In this document: one piece after another, positions 35,138 to 44,045 of the stretch | Layout: each line of letters begins with the position of its first letter | Position numbering within the stretch: position 1 is the stretch's first letter | Origin: Rhodococcus sp. ABRD24 | GTDB lineage: Bacteria; Actinomycetota; Actinomycetes; Mycobacteriales; Mycobacteriaceae | Length of the DNA: 64,000 nt | Direction: 5' to 3' | NCBI RefSeq assembly: GCF_004328705.1 | Contig: NZ_CP035319.1 | Span: 372,001 to 436,000 of the forward strand | Notes under the pieces: generated by a model | What the model was told of the DNA's origin: nothing | The model's input: only the letters and a program-made list of their open reading frames with translations | Databases searched by the model: none | Translations under genes and position numbers: made by a program

Positions 35138-36568
35138 ATGACGACCGAGCTACTCAAGAACTACATCGACGGCGCATTCGTGGACTCCACGTCCGACGAG
35201 GCCATCGACCTGATCAACCCGGTCGACGAGACGATCGTCGGCCGCGCCCCCGTCTCCAGCGAGGCCGATGTGGCCGCCGCCGTCGCGGCCGCGCAGCGCG
35301 CATTCCGCACCTGGGGGAAGACCACCCCGGGCCGGCGCCAGGCCGCGCTGCTGGCGCTCGCCGACGCGATCGAGGAACACAGCCACGAACTCGTCGAGGC
35401 CCAGTGCCGCAACACCGGGCAGCCCAAGGCGATCATCGCCGCCGAGGAGATCAAGGTCGGGGCCGATCAACTCCGGTTCTTCGCGGGTGCCGCGCGCCTG
35501 CTCGAGGGCAAGTCCGCCGGGGAGTACATGGAGGGCTTCACTTCCTACGTCCGCCGCGAACCGATCGGTGTCGTCGGCCAGGTCACTCCGTGGAACTACC
35601 CGTTCATGATGGCGATCTGGAAGATCGGGCCGGCGCTCGCAGCGGGCAACACCGTCGTCCTCAAGCCGAGCGACACCACGCCGGAGAGCACACTGGTTCT
35701 CGCGCGCCTGTCCAAGGGCATCCTGCCCGACGGCGTTCTCAACGTCGTCCTCGGCAACGCCCACACCGGCGCGGCGCTGGTGGAGCATCCGGCACTGGGG
35801 CTCGTGTCGATCACCGGTTCGGTCCGAGCCGGGATCGCGGTCGCGGTCTCCGCCGCCCGCCAGGTCAAGCGGGCCCACCTCGAACTCGGCGGCAAGGCCC
35901 CGGCCGTGGTGTTCGCCGACGCCGACATCACCAAGGCCGCGAGCGGGATCGCCGAGGCCGCGTTCTTCAACGGCGGCCAGGACTGCACCGCCGCGACCCG
36001 CGTGCTGGTGCACGAGTCGATCCACGACGCCTTCGTCGATGCGCTCGTTGCCAAGGCCGAGACCCTCACCCCCGGCCTGCCGGACGACCCGGACTCGTTC
36101 TACGGCCCACTCAACAACGCGGACCACTTCGCTCGTGTCACGGAGAAGATCGCGTCACTGCCGGCGTCCGCGAAGGTCCGCACCGGCGGCACCCGCGTCG
36201 GGGACACCGGGTACTTCTTCGCGCCCACTGTGATCACCGGCGTCGAGCAGCAGGACGACATCGTCCAGCAGGAAACCTTCGGTCCGGTCCTGACCGTACA
36301 GCCGTTCACCGACGAGGAGGAGGCCGTCACGCTCGCCAACGACGTCGACTACGGCCTGGCCTCGAGTATCTGGACCACCGACCACGGGACGGTGCAGCGG
36401 GTGTCCGCAGCTCTCGACGCCGGCGCGGTGTGGGTCAACTGCCACATCCCGCTGGTCGCCGAGATGCCGCACGGCGGATTCAAGCAGTCCGGGTACGGCA
36501 AGGACCTGTCCGCATACGGCGTCGAGGACTACACGCGGATCAAGCACGTCATGAGCTCGCACGACTGA
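35138..36568 (+). CDS. Aminobutyraldehyde dehydrogenase
   Basis: 476 residues, aldehyde dehydrogenase superfamily. The oxyanion Asn lies in VTPWNYP, Glu in HLELGGKAP, the nucleophile is Cys283 in NGGQDCTAATR, and the C-terminus has FKQSGYGKDLSAYG. By family resemblance and context (putrescine oxidase, gabT, gabD) it oxidises 4-aminobutyraldehyde/1-pyrroline to GABA with NAD(P). The chosen ATG at 35138 is preceded by GAGAGGACC; the ORF opens at 35105. It is the first gene of the block, divergent from pucR, and 51 bp before gabT. A broader omega-aminoaldehyde range is possible. Confidence 0.88.
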   Translation: MTTELLKNYIDGAFVDSTSDEAIDLINPVDETIVGRAPVSSEADVAAAVAAAQRAFRTWGKTTPGRRQAALLALADAIEEHSHELVEAQCRNTGQPKAIIAAEEIKVGADQLRFFAGAARLLEGKSAGEYMEGFTSYVRREPIGVVGQVTPWNYPFMMAIWKIGPALAAGNTVVLKPSDTTPESTLVLARLSKGILPDGVLNVVLGNAHTGAALVEHPALGLVSITGSVRAGIAVAVSAARQVKRAHLELGGKAPAVVFADADITKAASGIAEAAFFNGGQDCTAATRVLVHESIHDAFVDALVAKAETLTPGLPDDPDSFYGPLNNADHFARVTEKIASLPASAKVRTGGTRVGDTGYFFAPTVITGVEQQDDIVQQETFGPVLTVQPFTDEEEAVTLANDVDYGLASSIWTTDHGTVQRVSAALDAGAVWVNCHIPLVAEMPHGGFKQSGYGKDLSAYGVEDYTRIKHVMSSHD

Positions 36569-36619
36569 TTTGCACCCGAGAACTCTTTGTTCACAACAAC
36601 CTTCGGAGGATTCCGCACC

Positions 36620-37966
36620 ATGAACACCCTGTCCTACCGCCTCCCCCAGAAGCGCGCGCTCGTCACCGAACTGCCGGGCCCCAAGTCGACCGCCCTCGGC
36701 GCGCGGCGCCGCGCCGCGGTGGCAGCCGGTGTCGGTTCCAGCGTCCCGGTGTACGCGGCCGACGCGGACGGTGGCGTCATCGTCGACGTGGACGGCAACT
36801 CGCTCATCGACCTGGGCGCGGGTATCGCAGTGACCAGCGTCGGCGCGTCGAATCCGCGGGTCGCGGCGGCGGTGAGTGAGCAGGTGGGCCGATTCACCCA
36901 CACATGCTTCATGGTGACCCCGTACGAGAGCTACGTGCAGGTCGCCGAGGAACTCGCCGCGCTGACCCCCGGCGACCACGACAAGCGCACCGTGCTGTTC
37001 AACTCCGGCGCCGAGGCCGTGGAGAACGCCGTGAAGGTCGCCCGCCTGGCCACCGGCCGCGACGCCGTCGTCGCGTTCGACCACGCCTACCACGGCCGCA
37101 CCAATCTCACGATGGCCCTGACCGCCAAGTCGATGCCGTACAAGACGAACTTCGGACCGTTCGCGCCCGAGGTCTACCGGATGCCGATGTCGTACCCGTT
37201 CCGGGACGAGGCAGGGCTCACCGGCGAGCAGGCCGCCCGTCGCGCGATCACGCAGATCGAGAAGCAGATCGGCGCCGACTCGGTGGCCGCGATCATCCTC
37301 GAGCCCATCCAGGGCGAGGGCGGATTCATCGTTCCCGCGCCGGGATTCCTGCCGACACTGGTCGCGTGGGCACGCGAGAACGGTGTCGTGTTCATCGCCG
37401 ACGAGGTGCAGACCGGCTTCGCCCGCACCGGATCGTGGTTCGCGTGCGAGGACGAGCAGATCGTTCCCGACATCATCACGATGGCCAAGGGCATAGCGGG
37501 TGGCCTGCCGCTGTCCGCGATCACGGGCCGCGCCGACCTGCTCGACAAGGTGCACGCCGGTGGACTCGGCGGCACGTACGGCGGCAACCCGCTCGCGTGC
37601 GTCGCCGCCCTGGCCGCACTCGAGACGATGCGCGAGTTCGACCTGCCGGCCCGTGCGCGCCACATCGGCGAAACCGCGACCGCACGGCTGCGTGCCCTCG
37701 CCGAGGAGGTCCCCGCCATCGGTGACGTCCGCGGCCGCGGCGCAATGATCGCGATCGAACTCGTCGTGCCGGGCACGACAGAGCCCGACGCCGACGTCAC
37801 CAAGGCCATCGCGGCCCGGGCTCTCGAGCAGGGTGTCATCGTGCTGACCTGTGGCACCTACGGCAACGTCATCCGCCTGCTGCCGCCGCTCGTGATCGGC
37901 GACGACCTGCTCGACGACGCGCTCACCGTACTCGAGGGCGCAATCCGCGCCGCCACCTCGGCCTGA
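36620..37966 (+). CDS. gabT: 4-Aminobutyrate aminotransferase
   Basis: 448 residues, class III PLP aminotransferase. NSGAEAVENAVKVAR, HAYHGRTNLTMALT, FIADEVQTGFARTG and Lys290 in TMAKGIAGGLPLSA fit GabT closely. It transfers the GABA amino group to 2-oxoglutarate, giving succinate semialdehyde and glutamate. The ATG at 36620 has GGAGG upstream. It is flanked by the aldehyde dehydrogenases that supply its substrate and use its product, all on the plus strand with short gaps, consistent with one operon. Confidence 0.94.
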   Translation: MNTLSYRLPQKRALVTELPGPKSTALGARRRAAVAAGVGSSVPVYAADADGGVIVDVDGNSLIDLGAGIAVTSVGASNPRVAAAVSEQVGRFTHTCFMVTPYESYVQVAEELAALTPGDHDKRTVLFNSGAEAVENAVKVARLATGRDAVVAFDHAYHGRTNLTMALTAKSMPYKTNFGPFAPEVYRMPMSYPFRDEAGLTGEQAARRAITQIEKQIGADSVAAIILEPIQGEGGFIVPAPGFLPTLVAWARENGVVFIADEVQTGFARTGSWFACEDEQIVPDIITMAKGIAGGLPLSAITGRADLLDKVHAGGLGGTYGGNPLACVAALAALETMREFDLPARARHIGETATARLRALAEEVPAIGDVRGRGAMIAIELVVPGTTEPDADVTKAIAARALEQGVIVLTCGTYGNVIRLLPPLVIGDDLLDDALTVLEGAIRAATSA

Positions 37967-38011
37967 CCCGACCTCTCCTCCAGTCCGCACCACCTTCGAA
38001 CAGGACCGCAC

Positions 38012-39469
38012 ATGAGCAGCATCGACCGCCTCCTCGCCACCGTCCCCACCCGCCTCTGGATCGACGGCGCCGGCACGGATCCCACTGAAGGCGGCAGCTT
38101 CGCCGTCCGGAATCCGGCGACCGGAGAGGTGGTCGCCGAGGTCGCCGACGCGACCGCCAAGGACGCGCTGGCAGCCCTCGATGCCGCCTGCCGAGTACAG
38201 GCGGAGTGGGCGGCGACCTCGCCGCGAGAGCGGTCCTCGATCCTGCGCCGGGCGTGGGAACTGGTTGTCGAGCGCACGGAGGATCTCGCGCTGCTGATGA
38301 CCGTGGAGATGGGCAAGACCCTGGCGGAGAGCCGATCCGAGGTGGCATACGGCGGCGAGTTCCTGCGCTGGTTCAGCGAGGAAGCGGTGCGGATCCAGGG
38401 CCGGTACACGCAGGCCCCAGCCGGCACCGGCCGGATCCTGGTCACCAAGGAGCCGGTCGGGCCGTGCCTGGCGGTGACGCCGTGGAACTTCCCGCTCGCG
38501 ATGGGCACCCGCAAGATCGGACCCGCCCTCGCCGCCGGTTGCACGATCATCGTCAAGCCTGCCGAGGACACGCCGCTGACGATGCTGCTGCTCGCGGAGA
38601 TCTTCGCCGACGCCGGACTGCCGGCAGGTGTGTTGTCGGTGCTCCCGGCGTCGGACGCGGCCGCGGTCACGGCCCCGCTGCTGACCGATCCGCGGCTGCG
38701 TAAGGTCACCTTCACCGGTTCGACTCGGGTCGGGAAGCTGCTCATCGAGCAGTCCGCCCCGCAGGTGCTGCGCACCTCGATGGAGCTCGGCGGCAACGCC
38801 CCGTTCATCGTGTTCGACGACGCCGACCTCGACGCCGCGGTGGAGGGTGCGATGGCGGCGAAGATGCGCAACGGCGGCGAGGCGTGCACCGCGGCGAACC
38901 GGATCCTCGTGCACAACGCCGTGCGCGAGGAGTTCACCGCGGCGCTCACCGCTCGGATCGCAGCTACCCGCGTCGGCGCAGGGTACGAGGACGGATCCCA
39001 GCTGGGCCCGCTGATCAACGAAAGGCAGCGAACCGCCGTCGCAGCGCTCGTCGACGACGCCGTCTCCGCCGGAGCGCGCCTGCGGACCGGCGGGCATGTG
39101 ATCGACGGACCCGGCTTCTTCTTCGAACCGACCGTGCTCGACGAGATCCCAGCCGGTGCCCGCATCCTCCGTGAGGAGATCTTCGGCCCCGTCGCGGCCA
39201 TCACGGGATTCGACACCGAGGACGAGGCCGTAGCCGCCGCGAACGACACCGAATACGGTCTGGCCGCATACTTCTACACCCGCGATCTGGACCGTGCGAT
39301 GCGGGTGGCCGGGGCTCTCGAATCCGGCATGGTGGGCGTCAACCGCGGCGTAATCTCCGATCCGGCGGCGCCTTTCGGTGGCGTCAAGCAGTCCGGTCTC
39401 GGCAGCGAGGGCGGCACCGAAGGCATCGAGGAATACCTCACGACCAAGTACATCGCCTTGCCCGCCTGA
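38012..39469 (+). CDS. gabD: Succinate-semialdehyde dehydrogenase
   Basis: 485 residues. TPWNFPLAMGTRKIGPALAA, MELGGNAPFIVFDDAD, Cys292 in NGGEACTAANR and GVKQSGLGSEGGTEGIEEYL are typical of GabD rather than betaine-aldehyde enzymes. It oxidises succinate semialdehyde to succinate, feeding the TCA cycle and the sdh complex encoded elsewhere in this window. It starts 45 bp after gabT at the ATG at 38012. NADP preference is common for GabD but not readable here with certainty. Confidence 0.94.
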   Translation: MSSIDRLLATVPTRLWIDGAGTDPTEGGSFAVRNPATGEVVAEVADATAKDALAALDAACRVQAEWAATSPRERSSILRRAWELVVERTEDLALLMTVEMGKTLAESRSEVAYGGEFLRWFSEEAVRIQGRYTQAPAGTGRILVTKEPVGPCLAVTPWNFPLAMGTRKIGPALAAGCTIIVKPAEDTPLTMLLLAEIFADAGLPAGVLSVLPASDAAAVTAPLLTDPRLRKVTFTGSTRVGKLLIEQSAPQVLRTSMELGGNAPFIVFDDADLDAAVEGAMAAKMRNGGEACTAANRILVHNAVREEFTAALTARIAATRVGAGYEDGSQLGPLINERQRTAVAALVDDAVSAGARLRTGGHVIDGPGFFFEPTVLDEIPAGARILREEIFGPVAAITGFDTEDEAVAAANDTEYGLAAYFYTRDLDRAMRVAGALESGMVGVNRGVISDPAAPFGGVKQSGLGSEGGTEGIEEYLTTKYIALPA

Positions 39470-39477
39470 GTCGTTCG

Positions 39478-39516
39478 CCCCACTACTGAACCCCACTACT
39501 GAACCGCACTACTGAT
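39478..39516 (+). repeat. Three tandem 13-bp units between gabD and usp
   Basis: CCCCACTACTGAA twice, then CCGCACTACTGAT. The units fill most of the 59-bp gap and end 12 bp before the usp ATG, so copy number sets the spacing upstream of its RBS (CGGAGGG). No hairpin is formed. Confidence 0.9.
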
Positions 39517-39528
39517 CGGAGGGTCACC

Positions 39529-40410
39529 ATGCGTCTGGTCGTCGGCTACCTCGCCACCCCCAGCGGCGCGGACGGTCTCGCGCTCGGCATCCGACTCGCC
39601 CGCAGCCTGGATGCGAGCCTCGACATCTGCATGGTCATACCGCCGGACCGGGCCCTTCCGGCCCGGGTTCCGGCCGACCCCGGCTACGAGGACCTGCTGG
39701 TCCACCAGGCCGATCAGTGGCTGGAGGAGGCGCTGGCTCAGGTCCCCGACGACGTGACGGCCGAAGCCCATCTGAGCTTCGACGACTCCTTCGCACAGGG
39801 TCTGCTGAACGAGGCGACCCGACTCGGGGCGCAGGCCATCGTCGTCGGCGCCGCGAGTGACAGCATGCTGGGGCGACACGGCATCGGCACCGTATCGAGC
39901 GAACTGCTGCACTCCTCCCACGTGCCGGTGGCGCTCGCGCCGCGCGGCATGAGGTACCACGCCGCCACGCGCATCCGGGAAGTCACGTGCGCGCTCGGCA
40001 CCCGCGCCGGCGCGGATGTGTTGCTGCGCACCGCAGTACGCGCGTGCGAGCGGATCGACGCGTCCCTGCGGCTGGTCTCGCTGGTATCGATCGAGAAACA
40101 CGACGACCTGCGGGGCGACCGAGCGGCTGTCCGCGAGCGCGCTCTCGAGCACGCGCAGAGCGTACTGGACCGGTCGCGGGCGCTGCTCGATCACGACATG
40201 CGAGTCACCGCGCAGGTCGCCGAGGGCGATTCCGTGGAGTCTGCCGTGAGCAAGCTCGAGTGGCACGAGGGCGACATCGTCCTCGTCGGTTCGAGCCGGC
40301 TCGCCCAGAACCAGCGACTGTTCCTCGGGTCGACCGCCGCGAAGATGTTGCGCGTGATCCCCGTCCCCATGGTGGTTGTTCCGAACTCGGAGAGCCATCT
40401 CGACCGTTAG
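39529..40410 (+). CDS. Universal stress protein, two Usp domains
   Basis: 293 residues with tandem Usp folds (about 1-140 and 148-288). Each ends in the pattern seen near ATP sites: GAASDSMLGRHGIGTVSSELL in the first and GSSRLAQNQRLFLGSTAAKML in the second (G-x2-G/S-x9-G-S/T). Tandem Usp proteins bind ATP and are linked to stress or dormancy in mycobacteria. Here it lies inside the amine-catabolism block, 60 bp after gabD, with GGAGGGTC before its ATG. It ends in TAG. A role in tuning transport or amine oxidation is inference from position only. Confidence 0.88.
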   Translation: MRLVVGYLATPSGADGLALGIRLARSLDASLDICMVIPPDRALPARVPADPGYEDLLVHQADQWLEEALAQVPDDVTAEAHLSFDDSFAQGLLNEATRLGAQAIVVGAASDSMLGRHGIGTVSSELLHSSHVPVALAPRGMRYHAATRIREVTCALGTRAGADVLLRTAVRACERIDASLRLVSLVSIEKHDDLRGDRAAVRERALEHAQSVLDRSRALLDHDMRVTAQVAEGDSVESAVSKLEWHEGDIVLVGSSRLAQNQRLFLGSTAAKMLRVIPVPMVVVPNSESHLDR

Positions 40411-40464
40411 ACCTGTCCCACGCTCGGCCGCATCACGCGATGGGCCCTGAACCTGGAGCACACC

Positions 40465-42033
40465 ATGGCAGCTGAATTACCGTCACCGCCACGATCCGGT
40501 GGCCATGTCGACAAGGGCCTGGCCACCAACAAGGTCGGGACGCTCTCCGGAGCGATCCTGGGCATCTCCTGCGTCGCCCCCGGCTACACGCTCACCGCAA
40601 GTATCGGGTTGATCGTCGCTGCGGTCGGCCTCAAGATGCCGGCCATCTTCATCGCCGGCTTCATACCGATGTTCCTGACCGCGTACGCCTACCGCGAACT
40701 CAACCGCGAATCCCCGGACTGCGGGGCATCGTTCACGTGGTCGACGAAGTCGTTCGGTCCGTACGTCGGATGGATGTGCGGTTGGGGCATGGTGGTCGCG
40801 ACCATCATCGTGCTGTCGAACCTGGCTGCGATCGCGGTGCAGTTCTTCTATCTGTTCATAGCGCGGCTGCTCGACGCCCCCGCAATTGCGGACCTCGCCG
40901 GCAACAAGTTCGTCAATATCGCGACGACGCTGGCGTTCCTGGCGATCGCGACGTGGATCTCGAGCCGCGGCATCACCACCAGCGAGCGCGTCCAGTTCGT
41001 GCTCGTCGGCTTCCAGATGATCGTCCTGGTGGTGTTCGCGGCTGTCGCGTTCTACCACGTAGCGGCCGGGGATGCGCCCGCGAACCTCTCGTTCAGCCTG
41101 GACTGGTTCAATCCGTTCACGGGACTGACGATCGCCGCGTTCGCCGTCGGCCTGACCGGATCCATCTTCGCGTTCTGGGGATGGGACACATGCTTGACCC
41201 TCGGCGAGGAGTGCAAGGATCCCCAGCGCACTCCCGGCCGAGCCGGACTGGTGTGCGTGCTCTCGATCCTCGTGACCTACTTGATGATCGCCGTCGCGTC
41301 GATGATGTACGCCGGCGTCGGGGACACCGGTGTCGGACTGGGCAACCCGGACAACTCGGAGAACGTCTTCGGTGCACTTGCCGAGCCGATCCTCGGCCGC
41401 TGGGGTGGACTGGTGCTGTTCCTGGCTGTGCTGGCATCCTCCGCCGCGAGCCTGCAGACGACGTTCCTGCCCGCCGCTCGGACCATGCTGGCGATGGGCG
41501 CCTACGGCGCCTTCCCCAAGAAGCTGTCGGTGATCAATCCGCGATTCCTGGTGCCCTCCTTCGCGACCGCCGTAGCGGGCGCCCTGACTGCGGTGTTCTA
41601 CACCGTGGTCACGGTCCTCTCGGAGCGGACCCTGCTCGACACCATCGCAGCGCTCGGCATCATGATCTGCTGGTACTACGGGATCACTGCCTTCGCCTGC
41701 GTCTGGTACTTCCGGCACGAACTGTTCAGCAGTGCCCGCAACATCGTCTTCAAGTTCCTGTTCCCCCTGCTCGGCGGAATCATGCTGATCGTCGTGTTCG
41801 TCATCTCCGTCGGCGAGAGCATCAACCCGGAGAACGGCAGCGGCGCCGCGATCGGCGGTGTCGGCCTGGTCTTCTTCATGGGATTCGGGCTGCTGGCACT
41901 CGGCGTCGTGCTGATGCTGGTGATGCGGGCGCGCCAGCCCGCGTTCTTCCGGGGCGAGATACTCACCCGATCGACACCTGCCCTCACCGACGATGCCTCC
42001 TCCAACGTGACGCCGCCACAGCAGGTGGGCTGA
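40465..42033 (+). CDS. APC-family amino acid/polyamine permease
   Basis: 522 residues with about twelve hydrophobic segments. The N-terminal GTLSGAILGISCVAPGYTLT and the following CGASFTWSTKSFGPYVGWMCGWG are APC-superfamily landmarks (helix 1 substrate loop and helix 3). The context between gabTD and putrescine oxidase suggests uptake of putrescine or GABA. The start ATG at 40465 lies 54 bp after usp. The C-terminal 35 residues are hydrophilic and likely cytosolic. The substrate cannot be read from sequence alone. Confidence 0.9.
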   Translation: MAAELPSPPRSGGHVDKGLATNKVGTLSGAILGISCVAPGYTLTASIGLIVAAVGLKMPAIFIAGFIPMFLTAYAYRELNRESPDCGASFTWSTKSFGPYVGWMCGWGMVVATIIVLSNLAAIAVQFFYLFIARLLDAPAIADLAGNKFVNIATTLAFLAIATWISSRGITTSERVQFVLVGFQMIVLVVFAAVAFYHVAAGDAPANLSFSLDWFNPFTGLTIAAFAVGLTGSIFAFWGWDTCLTLGEECKDPQRTPGRAGLVCVLSILVTYLMIAVASMMYAGVGDTGVGLGNPDNSENVFGALAEPILGRWGGLVLFLAVLASSAASLQTTFLPAARTMLAMGAYGAFPKKLSVINPRFLVPSFATAVAGALTAVFYTVVTVLSERTLLDTIAALGIMICWYYGITAFACVWYFRHELFSSARNIVFKFLFPLLGGIMLIVVFVISVGESINPENGSGAAIGGVGLVFFMGFGLLALGVVLMLVMRARQPAFFRGEILTRSTPALTDDASSNVTPPQQVG

Positions 42034-42163
42034 ACGCGCCATAGTGGCGCACCCCTGAATCGCAGATTCGACGCATAGGCACCCCCGCAGGTGTGCCCGA
42101 GGCCACAGAATTGACGTCATTACCTTCGAGATCCGAAGCCATCACCCCGACGAAGGAGTTCCC

Positions 42164-43534
42164 ATGCCCTCAATCACCCGCGATGTCGTGGTCGTCGGCG
42201 CCGGCCCGTCCGGCTTGACCGCCGCCACCGAGCTGACGAAAGCCGGACTCTCCGTAGCGGTACTCGAGGCGCGCGATCGCGTCGGCGGACGGACCTGGAC
42301 CGACACCATCGACGGCGCCGTGCTCGAGATCGGCGGCCAGTGGGTCTCCCCCGACCAGACCGCACTGTACGAGACCCTCGAGACGCTGGGCCTCGACACC
42401 TACGAGCGGTACCGCGACGGTGATTCGATCTACATCGCCCCCGACGGAACACGAACCGTGTACTCGGGCGACAGCTTTCCCGTATCGGACCACACCCGCA
42501 CCGAGATGGATCGGCTCATCGGGATCCTCGACGAACTTGCCGCAGAGATCGGCGCCGACGAGCCGTGGGCCCACCCCCGCGCCCGGGAGCTCGACACCGT
42601 CTCGTTCAGCCGCTGGCTCGCAGACCTCAGCGACGATCAGGAGGCCCGCGACAACATCGGCCTCTTCGTCGCCGGCGGCATGCTCACCAAGCCCGCGCAC
42701 TCGTTCTCGGCTCTGCAGGCAGTACTGATGGCAGCCTCCGCCGGCTCGTTCAGCAACCTCGTCGACGAGGACTTCATCCTGGACCGGCGGGTTGTCGGCG
42801 GCATGCAGCAGGTGTCGATCGGACTCGCTCAACGACTCGGCGACGACGTCCTCCTGAACTCCCCCGTCCGTACGGTCCGCTGGGATGACGCCGGCGTAAC
42901 CGTCCTCGCCGACGGCGACCTCGAGGTCCGCGCCCGTCGCGTCGTACTTGCGGTACCGCCGAACCTGTACACCCGGATCTCGTTCGACCCGCCGCTGCCG
43001 CGCCGCCAGCACCAGATGCACCAGCACCAGTCACTCGGACTCGTGATCAAGGTACACGCGGTGTACGAGACACCGTTCTGGCGCGCAGAGGGGTTGTCCG
43101 GCACCGGTTTCAGCGCCTCGGAGCTGGTACAGGAGGTCTACGACAACACCAACCACGGCGACACCCGCGGCACGCTGGTGGGCTTCGTCTCCGACGAGAA
43201 GGCCGACGCAATGTTCGAACTGTCCGCCGATGAACGCAAGCGCCGAATCCTCGAATCCGTCGCCCGCTTCCTCGGCCCGCAGGCCACCGAACCCGTCGTG
43301 TACTACGAATCCGACTGGGGCTCGGAGGAGTGGACTCGCGGAGCGTACGCAGCCAGCTTCGATCTGGGCGGGTTGCATCGGTACGGGCGCGACCAGCGCA
43401 CCCCCGTCGGACCGATCCACTTCTCGTGCTCGGACCTCGCGGGCGCGGGCTACCAGCACGTGGACGGTGCCATCCGGATGGGCCGCGACACCGCACGCGC
43501 GATCATCGAGACGTCGGTCCAGCCGACCCGATGA
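42164..43534 (+). CDS. puo: Putrescine oxidase (flavin amine oxidase)
   Basis: 456 residues. The FAD motif VVVGAGPSGLTAATEL lies near residues 9-24, followed by LEARDRVGGRTWT; the C-terminal flavin loop is GAGYQHVDGAIRMG. Long stretches (GMLTKPAHSFSALQAVLMAA; RRQHQMHQHQSLGLVIKVHA) match Rhodococcus erythropolis putrescine oxidase as I recall it. It oxidises putrescine with O2 to 4-aminobutanal, NH3 and H2O2. The ATG at 42164 has AAGGAG upstream. It lies 130 bp after the permease and closes the catabolic block. Confidence 0.95.
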   Translation: MPSITRDVVVVGAGPSGLTAATELTKAGLSVAVLEARDRVGGRTWTDTIDGAVLEIGGQWVSPDQTALYETLETLGLDTYERYRDGDSIYIAPDGTRTVYSGDSFPVSDHTRTEMDRLIGILDELAAEIGADEPWAHPRARELDTVSFSRWLADLSDDQEARDNIGLFVAGGMLTKPAHSFSALQAVLMAASAGSFSNLVDEDFILDRRVVGGMQQVSIGLAQRLGDDVLLNSPVRTVRWDDAGVTVLADGDLEVRARRVVLAVPPNLYTRISFDPPLPRRQHQMHQHQSLGLVIKVHAVYETPFWRAEGLSGTGFSASELVQEVYDNTNHGDTRGTLVGFVSDEKADAMFELSADERKRRILESVARFLGPQATEPVVYYESDWGSEEWTRGAYAASFDLGGLHRYGRDQRTPVGPIHFSCSDLAGAGYQHVDGAIRMGRDTARAIIETSVQPTR

Positions 43535-43639
43535 CACGCAGCCGAGGTGACCGCCCGGCGTCCCCTGGATCCCGAGGGTTGCCGTAGTGAGGACGAGCCC
43601 GAACCAGCTGCACACGTAGGGGATTCGTGAGGGAGGTGG

Positions 43640-43658
43640 GGGGGAAACCAAGTCCCCC
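43640..43658 (+). terminator. Possible G/C hairpin downstream of puo
   Basis: Five G, a nine-base loop (AAACCAAGT), five C. A weak candidate terminator without a T-run, about 105 bp after the puo stop. The surrounding tract has unusually long G and C runs. Confidence 0.3.
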
Positions 43659-43782
43659 TATAGATCCCCCAATCGTCCCCTAACCTGCCGCCGATCCCTC
43701 ACCTCGGCTGCCCGGAGCACGGTCCAATGACTCCCGACACCGACCGGTGTCGACCTGGATCGAATGACCCACAGGAGCGCAC

Positions 43783-43935
43783 ATGTCCATCTCCGCGATC
43801 TTCTCAGCCCTGATGACCGCAATGTTCGGAGCCAACGTCGGATTCGGATCGGACGGCGGTTCCGCTGGCTCGAATGCCGAAGCGGGCGGCGGCGGTGCGG
43901 GCGGCGCCGCGGGTGGTTTCAACTTCGGATCCTGA
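43783..43935 (+). CDS. 50-residue Gly-rich micropeptide
   Basis: It has a short hydrophobic N-terminal half (MSISAIFSALMTAMFGANVG) and a Gly/Ala/Ser-rich tail ending FNFGS. AGGAG lies 7 bases before the ATG and codon bias is actinobacterial, so it is probably translated. There is no signal-peptidase site; the first 20 residues could form a membrane-active or amphipathic helix. Layout and size resemble the small non-classical cell-wall peptides of mycolic-acid bacteria (PorA/PorH type), but I see no direct similarity. It stands alone between puo and treZ. Confidence 0.55.
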   Translation: MSISAIFSALMTAMFGANVGFGSDGGSAGSNAEAGGGGAGGAAGGFNFGS

Positions 43936-44045
43936 AGTCCGTTCGGGTGCTCCCGTTCGCCCGGACGGGAGCACCTCGACACGCTGTTCGGCGACGAAGA
44001 CCCCGGACTGCTGCGGTGGGCGCGCGATCGGTGCATCCTGATCAC

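Noticed and set aside
36155..39496. 1113-codon minus-strand open frame
   Set aside because: Antisense shadow of aminobutyraldehyde dehydrogenase, gabT and gabD caused by high GC3; no domain in its translation.
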